A stretch of 40,746 bases of DNA from Tatumella sp. JGM91 (GTDB taxonomy: Bacteria > Pseudomonadota > Gammaproteobacteria > Enterobacterales > Enterobacteriaceae), in assembly GCF_018257575.1 (NCBI RefSeq), contig NZ_JAERJP010000026.1:1-40746 (forward strand), read 5' to 3'. A program made the translations under genes and the position numbers. Under the pieces are notes generated by a model. The model made no database searches, was not told the origin of the DNA, and saw only the letters and a program-made list of their open reading frames with translations. Below, one piece after another: positions 32,230 through 39,563 of the stretch. Positions within the stretch are counted from its first letter, which is position 1. Each line of letters opens with the position of its first letter.

Positions 32230-35200
32230 TTATTTTCCTGCCAGCGATGCCAGAAAATCATAGCGTTTTTGTAAGTCATCAGCGGCTTCTTTCCACAACT
32301 GTGCGGCAACCTCCGGTTGCTGCCGGTTAAGTCGTTTAAAACGCTGTTCATTACCCAACACATCGGCCAGGGCATCCGTCGGCGGGCGAGAGTCCAGGCT
32401 GAGGGCCGGTTTATCTGTGCCATTTCTGCGCGGGTCAAAACGGTACAATGGCCAGAATCCGGTGGCTGTCAGCTGACGCATCTGGTCATGGCTCAGAGCC
32501 AGATCATAACCGTGTTCCTCACATGGACTGTAGGCAATGATCAGCGACGGACCCGGATAGGCTTCCGCCTCCTGTATGGCTTTTACGGTCTGATTAAGCT
32601 GAGCACCCAGCGAAATCTGTGCCACATAAACGTGTCCGTACATCATTATATTGACCCCCAGGTCTTTACGGGCTTTCCGTTTGCCATTTTCGGCAAACGC
32701 TGCCACAGCTCCCAGAGGCGTTGCTTTTGAGGCTTGCCCGCCGGTATTTGAATAACATTGGGTATCAAGCACCAGCACATTGATGTTTTCATCGGTGCTC
32801 AGAACATGGTCAAGCCCGCCATAACCGATATCATAGGCCCAGCCATCGCCGCCGATCAGCCAGACTGACTTATCGACCAGAGCATCAGCATCACGACTGA
32901 GTTCTGCTGCCTGTGGCAGTGCTTCTGACTCAAGGACCCGGCGTAATGCTTCAATCTGCTGACGTTTCTGTGAGGGTTCCGCCGGTTGCTGTAATTCAGC
33001 GAACAGGGACGGAGGGATCAGGCTGCGGCAGCTATCAAGTAACCGCAGAATACGGTTTTTACGCTGGCGGGTGGTCAGACGGAAGCCCAGCCCGAATTCA
33101 GCATTATCTTCGAACAGGGAGTTAGCCCAGGCCGGCCCGCGGCCTTCACGGTCGGTAGTATAAGGCGTAGATGGCAGGTTCCCCCCGTAAATAGAAGAAC
33201 AACCGGTAGCATTGGCAATCAATAACCGGTCGCCCCAAAGCTGGGTCAGCAGTTTAATATAAGGTGTTTCTCCGCAGCCGGAGCAGGCCCCTGAATATTC
33301 CATCAGTGGGGTCAGCAGTTGCGAAGTCCGTATATCGATCCGTTCCAGCTGTTCACTGCGCATCTCTGGTAACTGCAGGAAGAAATCAAAGTTAACTTTT
33401 TCTTCGTCCACATGCTCAAGGTGTGAAAGCATATTGATTGCTTTTATTTCCGGTTGCTGCCGATCGCTGGCCGGGCAGACTTCAACACATAAATTACAGC
33501 CGGTGCAGTCTTCCGGTGCCACCTGCAGGACATATTTTTTCCCGCGCATATCCCGTGACCTGACCTCCAGAGATTGCAGAGATGACGGGGCATCACTCAT
33601 CGCATCAGGGTCGACGACTTTCGCGCGGATGGCAGCATGAGGACAGGCAGCAACGCAATGATTGCACTGGGTACAGAGGTCTGCTTTCCAGACCGGGATC
33701 TCACTGGCAATATTACGTTTTTCCCAGCGGGTGGTGCCGACGGGCCAGCTGCCATCCGGCGGCAGAGCAGACACGGGTAATTTATCGCCAAGCCCTGCCA
33801 GCATAGCGGCGGTGACTGTTTTCACGAAATCGGGTGCGGCATCGGATACCACTGGCGGACGTGGCCTGCTGTCACGGGTCACCGGCTGCAAAGGGACAGG
33901 ATGCAAAGATTCACGAGCGACAGCCAGTGCCTGCCAGTTCCTTTCTGCCAGCTCATCGCCTTTGCTGCGGTAACTGCGTTCAACGGCCTGCTCCAGCGCC
34001 TGGCATGCCTGTGACAACGGAATAACCTGCGTCAGACTGAAAAACGCCATCTGCATTACCGTATTAATTCTGGTACCCAGCCCGCACTCCCTGGCTATTT
34101 TTGTCGCATTAATCGTAAACAGCTTTGCCCTGCGTTCATTAAGTGCGGCCTGTACTTCCCGGGGTAATGTTGCCCACACATTTTCCGGTGAATGGGGGGT
34201 ATTTAACAGAAAAATACCGCCTGGCTTCAGCTGCTCTGCCATCTGATATTTATCCAGAAATTGTGGCTGATGGCAGCCGACAAAATCCGCCTGTTTTATC
34301 AGGTAAGCAGAACGGACAGGGTGGTCGCTGACCCGCAGGTGTGAAACTGTCAGTCCCCCGGCTTTTTTGGAATCATAGACAAAATAGCCCTGGGCAAAAC
34401 TGTCGGTCTTTTCACCAATGATCCGGATATTATTTTTGGTTGCAGAAACACTGCCGTCGCTGCCCAGACCGTAGAACAATGCTTCCATTCTTGCCAGGGA
34501 AGGCGGACAGTCATCACCTAATGGCAGGGACAGGTGGGTAACATCATCATAGATACCGACGGTGAAGCGGGGTTTCGGTATCTCCTTTGCCAGCTCAGCA
34601 AAGACAGCGAGGGCACATTGCGGATCAAACTCTTTGGAAGATAACCCGTAACGGCCGCCGGAAATACGTGGCAGGTGTGATCTTTCTCCGCTGCTGACTG
34701 CCCCTGCCACGGCACTGATCACATCGAGGCAAAGGGGTTCGGCCGGAGCTCCGGGCTCTTTAGTCCGGTCAAGAACGGCGATATTGCGCACACTGAGGGG
34801 TAATTTCTCCAGCAACCGGGCTGGTGAGAAAGGCCGGTATAAACGGACTTTCAGAACACCGACCTTTTCACCACGGCTGAGTAACAGATCAGTCACTTCT
34901 TCACAGGTTCCTGCAGCAGATCCCATAATAATAATTACCCGCTCAGCCTGCGGGTGACCATAATAATCGAAAGGGGCATATTGCCGGCCGGTCAGGGCCG
35001 CAAATTGTTGCATAGTATCTTCAACGTGCTGGTCGACGGCGTTGTACCACACATTGGTAGCCTCGCGAGACTGAAAATAGGTATCCGGGTTGGCTGAGGT
35101 ACCGCGGATCACCGGTCGCTCAGGGGTAAGGCCGCGGGAGCGATGGTCATCAATCGCCTGTTGTGGCAGCATAGCCAGGATAGTTTCATCGCTGAGTGGC

Positions 35201-35739
35201 TCAATTTTATTCAGCTCATGAGAGGTTCTGAAGCCATCGAAAAAATGGATAAACGGGACACGACTTTTCAGGGTCGCCGCATGGGAAATAACAGCAAAGT
35301 CCTGAGCTTCCTGCACACTGCCTGCACATAACATCGCACAGCCCGTTTGCCTGACAGCCATAACATCGGAGTGATCGCCGAAAATAGACAACGCATGGGT
35401 TGCCACGGTCCTTGCCGCCACATGCAGTACAAAAGGCATCAGCTGTCCCCCCAGTTTATACAGGGTGGGGATCATCAGTAATAACCCCTGTGATGAGGTA
35501 AAAGAAGTGGCCAGACCACCGGTTTGCAGTGCGCCGTGCACTACAGCTATCGCACCGGCTTCTGATTGCATTTCGATAACCGTGGGGACATCTCCCCACA
35601 GGTTACGCTTTCCTTTACCGGACCAGGCATCTGCCTGTTCGGCCATCGCAGAACTGGGAGTAATCGGGTAGATCCCGATAATTTCGCTGCACTTAAATGC
35701 GACCTCAGCCACCGCACTGTTACCGTCTGTTGTTATCAT
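32230..35739 (-). CDS. nifJ: Pyruvate:ferredoxin/flavodoxin oxidoreductase (NifJ/YdbK type)
   Basis: This large cytoplasmic enzyme oxidises pyruvate and CoA to acetyl-CoA and CO2, reducing flavodoxin or ferredoxin. The 1169 residues match E. coli YdbK (about 1174). The order of domains is typical: pyrimidine-binding domain I at the N-terminus (GNSAVAEVAFKCSEIIGIYPITPSSAMAE, split by short loops), CoA and gamma domains, then two 4Fe-4S motifs (CTQCNHCVAACPHAA and CTGCNLCVEVCPAS). The TPP/Mg domain follows (GDGWAYDIGYGGLDHVLS then LDTQCYSNTGGQASKATP), with a proximal cluster site at GACSGCGETPY. ATG 35739 has GGTGAG upstream. It is monocistronic. In E. coli ydbK is linked to oxidative stress (SoxRS); no operator is evident here. 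Confidence 0.95.
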   Translation of the reverse strand: MITTDGNSAVAEVAFKCSEIIGIYPITPSSAMAEQADAWSGKGKRNLWGDVPTVIEMQSEAGAIAVVHGALQTGGLATSFTSSQGLLLMIPTLYKLGGQLMPFVLHVAARTVATHALSIFGDHSDVMAVRQTGCAMLCAGSVQEAQDFAVISHAATLKSRVPFIHFFDGFRTSHELNKIEPLSDETILAMLPQQAIDDHRSRGLTPERPVIRGTSANPDTYFQSREATNVWYNAVDQHVEDTMQQFAALTGRQYAPFDYYGHPQAERVIIIMGSAAGTCEEVTDLLLSRGEKVGVLKVRLYRPFSPARLLEKLPLSVRNIAVLDRTKEPGAPAEPLCLDVISAVAGAVSSGERSHLPRISGGRYGLSSKEFDPQCALAVFAELAKEIPKPRFTVGIYDDVTHLSLPLGDDCPPSLARMEALFYGLGSDGSVSATKNNIRIIGEKTDSFAQGYFVYDSKKAGGLTVSHLRVSDHPVRSAYLIKQADFVGCHQPQFLDKYQMAEQLKPGGIFLLNTPHSPENVWATLPREVQAALNERRAKLFTINATKIARECGLGTRINTVMQMAFFSLTQVIPLSQACQALEQAVERSYRSKGDELAERNWQALAVARESLHPVPLQPVTRDSRPRPPVVSDAAPDFVKTVTAAMLAGLGDKLPVSALPPDGSWPVGTTRWEKRNIASEIPVWKADLCTQCNHCVAACPHAAIRAKVVDPDAMSDAPSSLQSLEVRSRDMRGKKYVLQVAPEDCTGCNLCVEVCPASDRQQPEIKAINMLSHLEHVDEEKVNFDFFLQLPEMRSEQLERIDIRTSQLLTPLMEYSGACSGCGETPYIKLLTQLWGDRLLIANATGCSSIYGGNLPSTPYTTDREGRGPAWANSLFEDNAEFGLGFRLTTRQRKNRILRLLDSCRSLIPPSLFAELQQPAEPSQKRQQIEALRRVLESEALPQAAELSRDADALVDKSVWLIGGDGWAYDIGYGGLDHVLSTDENINVLVLDTQCYSNTGGQASKATPLGAVAAFAENGKRKARKDLGVNIMMYGHVYVAQISLGAQLNQTVKAIQEAEAYPGPSLIIAYSPCEEHGYDLALSHDQMRQLTATGFWPLYRFDPRRNGTDKPALSLDSRPPTDALADVLGNEQRFKRLNRQQPEVAAQLWKEAADDLQKRYDFLASLAGK

Positions 35740-36384
35740 TGCTCACCCGGAATAATGGATTATTGTTTTCAGGATGTTACATCGCTGTAATTAATCCATG
35801 TTTTCAATAGTGCTATTCGTCCCGTCCGTGATTCTGCCGGGCCGGGAGAGAGGGAAATTAAAAAACTAAAGCGGTGTTTTTTCCTGTGATATCAGCGGAT
35901 ACACTCTATCAGAGTCATCACGGTTATCCTGATGGTTACCGTTCCCGGCGATACAGCTGGCCTGGCTGCCCAGTGTAGCGCCGTAAACAGCACTGTTATT
36001 GAGATAGATCGTCAATCTGACAAAAATTTTTGCGGATTAATGGCTTTGCTGAGAAACGGGAAGGGAGGTGGTTTACAGTGTGGCGTTTATTGACAGTTGA
36101 AGACAACCGGAGGTCTTACCTGAATGATATTCCACGGATATATCTCCGGCCCGTTCCCCCGGGTCACAACAGCCCCTGTATTGATCCCCTGCGGGGCTGC
36201 GTCGCCAGCCAGGCCCGGTTTCCCCTACAGGTTATTTCGTCGGGCTGACACTCACTGTGGCGGGGAAAGAAATCCGGTGTCCGGAGGGGCTGCAGGGTTA
36301 TTTTTTTGAATGTGTAATTTCCATAGGAAGTGACATCTGTCTGAGAATCGCGGGCCGGTATTGCCCCGTGACTTGTTCTTTATG

Positions 36385-36441
36385 CCGGTATGACAGTAAC
36401 CAGTTTACGCCAGAGCATTGAACTGGTTACGCTAATACCGG
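36385..36441. promoter_or_regulatory. Compound 57-bp dyad upstream of the rhodanese gene
   Basis: CCGGTAT-GACA-GTAACCAGTT (36385-36405) is mirrored by AACTGGTTAC-GCTA-ATACCGG (36421-36441). Two nested perfect inverted repeats (10 bp and 7 bp) are thus separated by symmetric 4-base spacers around a 15-base centre. The dyad ends 39 bases before the rhodanese ATG. It could be a double operator or an RNA hairpin with an internal loop. The rest of 35740-36384 holds short open frames but no gene I can support. Confidence 0.6.
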
Positions 36442-36480
36442 ATGCTGAGCACAGGCTTAACGGTAGAAAATGAGGTTATT

Positions 36481-36879
36481 ATGTCAGCAATTGAACAGTT
36501 ATCTTTTTATCAACAAAAACTGGCCTATGAAACGGATTCATGGGATCTGTATCTGGCTTTAAAAGAGAATACAAATGTTGTTGTCGTTGACGGACGCAGT
36601 AAAGATGCTTATCAGAGAGAGCATATTCCCGGAGCAATCAATCAGCCGCATAAAGAAATCTGTTTTAACAACACAGAACACCTGGATAAAACCAAAATAT
36701 ATATTTGCTATTGTGATGGCATTGGTTGCAACGCTTCGACCAAAACAGCGATGAAACTGATGACGCCCGGTTTTCAGGTAAAAGAATTATTAGGTGGGCT
36801 GGACTGGTGGAAACGGGATGGTTATTCCACTGACGGTACTGAGGGAAAAGAAGGAACCCCTGTTTCCTGCGGTTGCTGA
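36481..36879 (+). CDS. Rhodanese-like sulfurtransferase domain protein
   Basis: A single-domain rhodanese of 132 residues. NVVVVDGRSKDAYQREHIPGAINQPHKEI is the CH2A-type start (split by loops), and the active-site loop CDGIGCNAS provides the catalytic cysteine near residue 79. The C-terminus continues LMTPGFQVKELLGGLDWWKRDGY and ends VSCGC, with two more cysteines. It would transfer sulfane sulfur through a persulfide; the acceptor is unknown. ATG 36481 has GAGG upstream. The gene stands alone behind a striking compound dyad at 36385-36441. Confidence 0.9.
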   Translation: MSAIEQLSFYQQKLAYETDSWDLYLALKENTNVVVVDGRSKDAYQREHIPGAINQPHKEICFNNTEHLDKTKIYICYCDGIGCNASTKTAMKLMTPGFQVKELLGGLDWWKRDGYSTDGTEGKEGTPVSCGC

Positions 36880-37279
36880 GTAACCAGAAATAAACTCGCC
36901 CCGTGTGACCTGAGTAAGCGCGCGGGGATATTTATTTGAATAACCTACTGATAAATATTTTATAATTGACTCCGGCTATTATCATCACCGGGTGAATTAA
37001 TACTGTGTCCATATTCCCCGGCGAGGCACTATTTTCTGCCAGAAGCTGAAGACGATTTGGACAGGGAGCCAATGGTCAATAACGACAGAAAATTCGTTCC
37101 CGGACTCGGCCAGATAAATAAAGAAGCGATAACACCATTAATCCCTTAAGCCGAAGGTCCCTGTTATAGTTTTTTCTTCTTTAATATTCTTCATATCATG
37201 ACGGGCATCTCTTTTCAGTCAAATTATAAGCCGGTTAATATTGCATCAGTTACCCCCTGGCGCTGACAAGGAAAAGCCA
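36880..37279. other. Spacer before the T6SS effector island
   Basis: Past the rhodanese stop, CCCCG...CGGGG (about 36899-36928) may be a weak terminator. The region is AT-rich around 36940-36970. The only coding candidate is a 25-codon frame at 37072-37149, listed separately. Confidence 0.4.
37072..37149 (+). CDS. Possible 25-residue small ORF
   Basis: ATG 37072 is preceded by AGGGAGCCA, a reasonable ribosome binding site, and opens MVNNDRKFVPGLGQINKEA, ending TPLIP at TAA 37147. It might be a small protein, a leader peptide or a remnant of a larger deleted gene. I recognise no homologue. Confidence 0.25.
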   Translation: MVNNDRKFVPGLGQINKEAITPLIP

Positions 37280-37513
37280 ATGGATCGTCAATACAACAAT
37301 GGACTGACCGCGGACCGGCTTTCAGCCACAGTGCAATCCCTGTTTACGGCGGAAGCACCGGCCACAATCACTGAGGCAGCGCGTGTGCTTATCGCTGGCC
37401 CGCAGGCATATTGCTGGCAGCATGCTGTTAACACCCTGTACCGGGCTACAACAGAGGGCAGACAGAGTAATCTCGTGCCGGAGGATTTCCTGTCATCCTG
37501 TGAGGTGGCGTAA
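37280..37513 (+). CDS. Small hypothetical protein upstream of the PAAR effector
   Basis: The 77-residue acidic-neutral protein starts MDRQYNNGLTADRLSATVQ at ATG 37280, with AAGGAAAA upstream. Its stop (TAA 37511-37513) overlaps the first base of the PAAR gene, so the two are translationally coupled. It contains a helical-looking segment (ATITEAARVLIAGPQAYC) and no membrane span. Genes in this place beside PAAR or VgrG genes often encode adaptors or chaperones, but it is much shorter than Eag (DUF1795) or DUF2169 chaperones and I do not recognise the family. An upstream ATG at 37241 would add 13 residues without a ribosome binding site. Confidence 0.65.
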   Translation: MDRQYNNGLTADRLSATVQSLFTAEAPATITEAARVLIAGPQAYCWQHAVNTLYRATTEGRQSNLVPEDFLSSCEVA

Positions 37514-38094
37514 TGGGAAACCGTTCGAACTGTTATGGCCGGGGAACCGCACTGGAAGGTGATAAAACCACCACCGGTGCTGTGTGTATCGCCTCCATGT
37601 CCAATGATACTGAACACGGACGCAGGGTGGTTCGTGTCGGGGACAAAACCACCCCCTGTCCTGTATGCGGTGAGGCAGGGGTTATCGTCTCCGGTGAACC
37701 CCGTGATACCAATAATGGAAAAATAGCAGCGGTGGATGGTTCAGTTGTGCGCTGTGCCTGCCCGTCAGGGTCTAACCGGATTATCGCGCCGGCAGGACAA
37801 TGGGTTGGCAGAGGCCCGGATCCTTCTGTTGCAGCCCTTGCGGCACTGGTTGCTGAACGTCAGGCCGCAGCAGAAGAAAGAACTAAACAACGGGCGGAAG
37901 AACGTGACCGCAATCGTGTGTTTGCCAAATCCTGCCTGCGGGGTGAAGGTTGTAATGATGCCGGGGAAGAGCAGGAACCCCATACTCATTTTGCGGCGAT
38001 GGCATTTTATCAGGCCGTTCCCCCTGCTGATCCAGCTTCTGATACTGATGTTCCCCAACATGCTCAGACCGCCAGGAAAAACAAACCTGCTTAA
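37513..38094 (+). CDS. PAAR-domain protein, N-terminal part of a PAAR-pyocin/colicin DNase T6SS effector
   Basis: PAAR proteins cap the VgrG spike and carry toxins out through the T6SS. The 193 residues contain a PAAR-like fold (about 10-90): GDKTTTGAVCIASM, RVGDKTTPCPVCGEAGVI, then GKIAAVDGSVVRCACPSGSNRII. A charged helical linker follows (VAERQAAAEERTKQRAEERD), with CLRGEGCNDAGEEQEPHTH and the linker QHAQTARKNKPA. Translation ends at TAA 38092-38094. The next codons in the same frame continue DIPQPKKRSALYKWWFG and lead into the DNase part, so this stop looks like a nonsense mutation in what is normally one long effector. It overlaps the small gene before it. Confidence 0.85.
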   Translation: MGNRSNCYGRGTALEGDKTTTGAVCIASMSNDTEHGRRVVRVGDKTTPCPVCGEAGVIVSGEPRDTNNGKIAAVDGSVVRCACPSGSNRIIAPAGQWVGRGPDPSVAALAALVAERQAAAEERTKQRAEERDRNRVFAKSCLRGEGCNDAGEEQEPHTHFAAMAFYQAVPPADPASDTDVPQHAQTARKNKPA

Positions 38095-38157
38095 GATATT
38101 CCACAGCCGAAAAAGCGAAGCGCCCTGTATAAATGGTGGTTCGGTAATTATGAAGAA

Positions 38158-39216
38158 GTGGAATACCAGCGGGCAACAGCCGCAGCGACAAGTGCTGCTA
38201 ATGTTCAGACGGCTGTTGAAGGAGCCAGTGTTCTTACCCTGATTGGTGGAAATGCCATTACATCAGGAACGTGGGCGGTAAAACTGGGTGAGTTAGCAAG
38301 CGGAGCAGGAAGAATAGCGGCCAGCGGCCCCGGTGCTCCCATCGCGGCAGTCGTGTTGGGAATGATGCCCGGCAGGCTCAATGATGGCGAACAGGACTTT
38401 ATTGACCGGATGCGTCTGGAACAGATGCGTGAAGCACCGACGCGTGTGCGTTATACGTGGGAGCAGGATGATAAAGGCAATCCGGTTCCTCATGGCTGGC
38501 ATACGCCACCGGGTAAAGACAGGGTGCGTGTGCGCAAAATGGAGTGGGACAGCAGCCGGAAAGCCTATACGTTCACCACAGAGGAAGATCCGCGTATCAC
38601 CATTATCTGGACGCCCGACAGTTCAGGTGTCAATGTTCCTTCAAATACGGGCAACCGGCACCCGGTAAGGATACCTAATCCGGTAGTTGTTGATCCGCTG
38701 CCGGAAAATACCCGCATCGAGGCGACAACCACTCCGGCACCGGAGGAGAAGAGTTTTGCGGATTATATTCTTATTCTGCCAGTGTCGGATATTCCGCCGA
38801 TTTATGTTTATCTACGAAACAATCCCGGCCAGGTAACGGGTAAAGGGCAGAAAGTTAGTGGTATTTGGTTGTCTGATGCTAACACGGGGAATGGTTCCCC
38901 GGTTCCTGGTCAGATAGCAGATAAACTACGAGGGCGAACCTTTGGAAATTTTGACCAGTTCCGTAAAGCGTTTTGGTTCGAGGTTTCAAAAGATCCTGAA
39001 CTCTCAAGCCAGTTCCGGGGGAGTAACAAAATTCATATACGCAATGGGAACTCTCCTTTCACACGAGAACAGGATCGTGCTGGAGGAAGAGAACGCTATG
39101 AGATACATCATATTATTCTAATAAGTAAAGGTGGGGAAGTTTATAATGTCGATAATATGAGCATAACTTCACCTAAGCTGCATATCGATATTCATTCAAC
39201 GAGGCAGAGTAAATAA
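38158..39216 (+). CDS. Pyocin-S / colicin-E9-like HNH DNase, C-terminal part of the effector
   Basis: The frame is open from 38095, directly after the TAA; the first usable start is GTG 38158, without a clear ribosome binding site. From it, 352 residues contain an S-type pyocin translocation-like region (about 60-200: DFIDRMRLEQMREAPTRVRY, HGWHTPPGKDRVRVRKMEWD, DPRITIIWTPDSSGVNVPSN) and a nuclease domain from about 220 (NPGQVTGKGQKVSGIWL, DKLRGRTFGNFDQFRKAFW, SKDPELSSQF). The colicin HNH motif is complete: Glu315, His317-His318, Asn333, His342 and His346, with the same spacing as ColE9 Glu100, His102-His103, Asn118, His127 and His131. DNA cleavage is thus expected of an expressed product. Without readthrough it lacks its PAAR carrier. 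Its immunity gene follows directly. Confidence 0.85.
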   Translation: MEYQRATAAATSAANVQTAVEGASVLTLIGGNAITSGTWAVKLGELASGAGRIAASGPGAPIAAVVLGMMPGRLNDGEQDFIDRMRLEQMREAPTRVRYTWEQDDKGNPVPHGWHTPPGKDRVRVRKMEWDSSRKAYTFTTEEDPRITIIWTPDSSGVNVPSNTGNRHPVRIPNPVVVDPLPENTRIEATTTPAPEEKSFADYILILPVSDIPPIYVYLRNNPGQVTGKGQKVSGIWLSDANTGNGSPVPGQIADKLRGRTFGNFDQFRKAFWFEVSKDPELSSQFRGSNKIHIRNGNSPFTREQDRAGGRERYEIHHIILISKGGEVYNVDNMSITSPKLHIDIHSTRQSK

Positions 39217-39217
39217 T

Positions 39218-39475
39218 ATGGGCGATAAAAAATCATTACCTGATTATACAGAAAGCGAATTTTTAGATTTAGTTCGTAAAATTTATAATGCTGAAGGGCC
39301 AACAGAAAAGGATGATAATCGCCGGGTCAGGGAGTTCAGGCGACTTGTTGAACATCCATCAGCCTCCGACCTTATCTTTTACCCAGAGGATGGGAAAGAT
39401 GATAGCCCCGAAGGTGTTGTTCAGGAAGTTAAAGAATGGCGTCAAGTGAATGGTAAACCGGGCTTTAAGGGTTAG
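39218..39475 (+). CDS. Colicin-E9 Im9-like immunity protein for the HNH DNase
   Basis: The 85-residue protein aligns without gaps with Im9-type immunity proteins: DYTESEFLDLVRKIYNAEG at helix I, VEHPSASDLIFYPEDG at helix III, then DDSPEGVVQEVKEWRQVNGK and GFKG at the end. Im proteins bind an exosite beside the DNase active site and block DNA access. The conserved helix III keeps Asp51, Tyr55 and Pro56, but Tyr54 of Im9 is Phe here. Helix II residues, which set specificity, differ from Im9. The start ATG lies 1 base past the DNase stop, so the two are co-expressed. It is intact even though the toxin gene is interrupted, which would still protect against siblings or related strains. Confidence 0.9.
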   Translation: MGDKKSLPDYTESEFLDLVRKIYNAEGPTEKDDNRRVREFRRLVEHPSASDLIFYPEDGKDDSPEGVVQEVKEWRQVNGKPGFKG

Positions 39476-39563
39476 CTTCTGGTCGCATAAATGAGACTGT
39501 ATCTGCGTCTAAGGGCCGTGTCCACATTACGTGGGTAAGATCAATCTTCATTAAGGATAATAT

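Noticed and set aside
32008..32274. Open reading frame on the plus strand after the AT-rich spacer
   Set aside because: It overlaps the 3' end of the nifJ-type gene on the other strand, has no ribosome binding site and no recognisable homology.
36030..36309. Two overlapping short frames upstream of the rhodanese
   Set aside because: Composition is Pro/Arg/Gly-rich as expected of non-coding GC-rich DNA; no ribosome binding site or known motif was seen.
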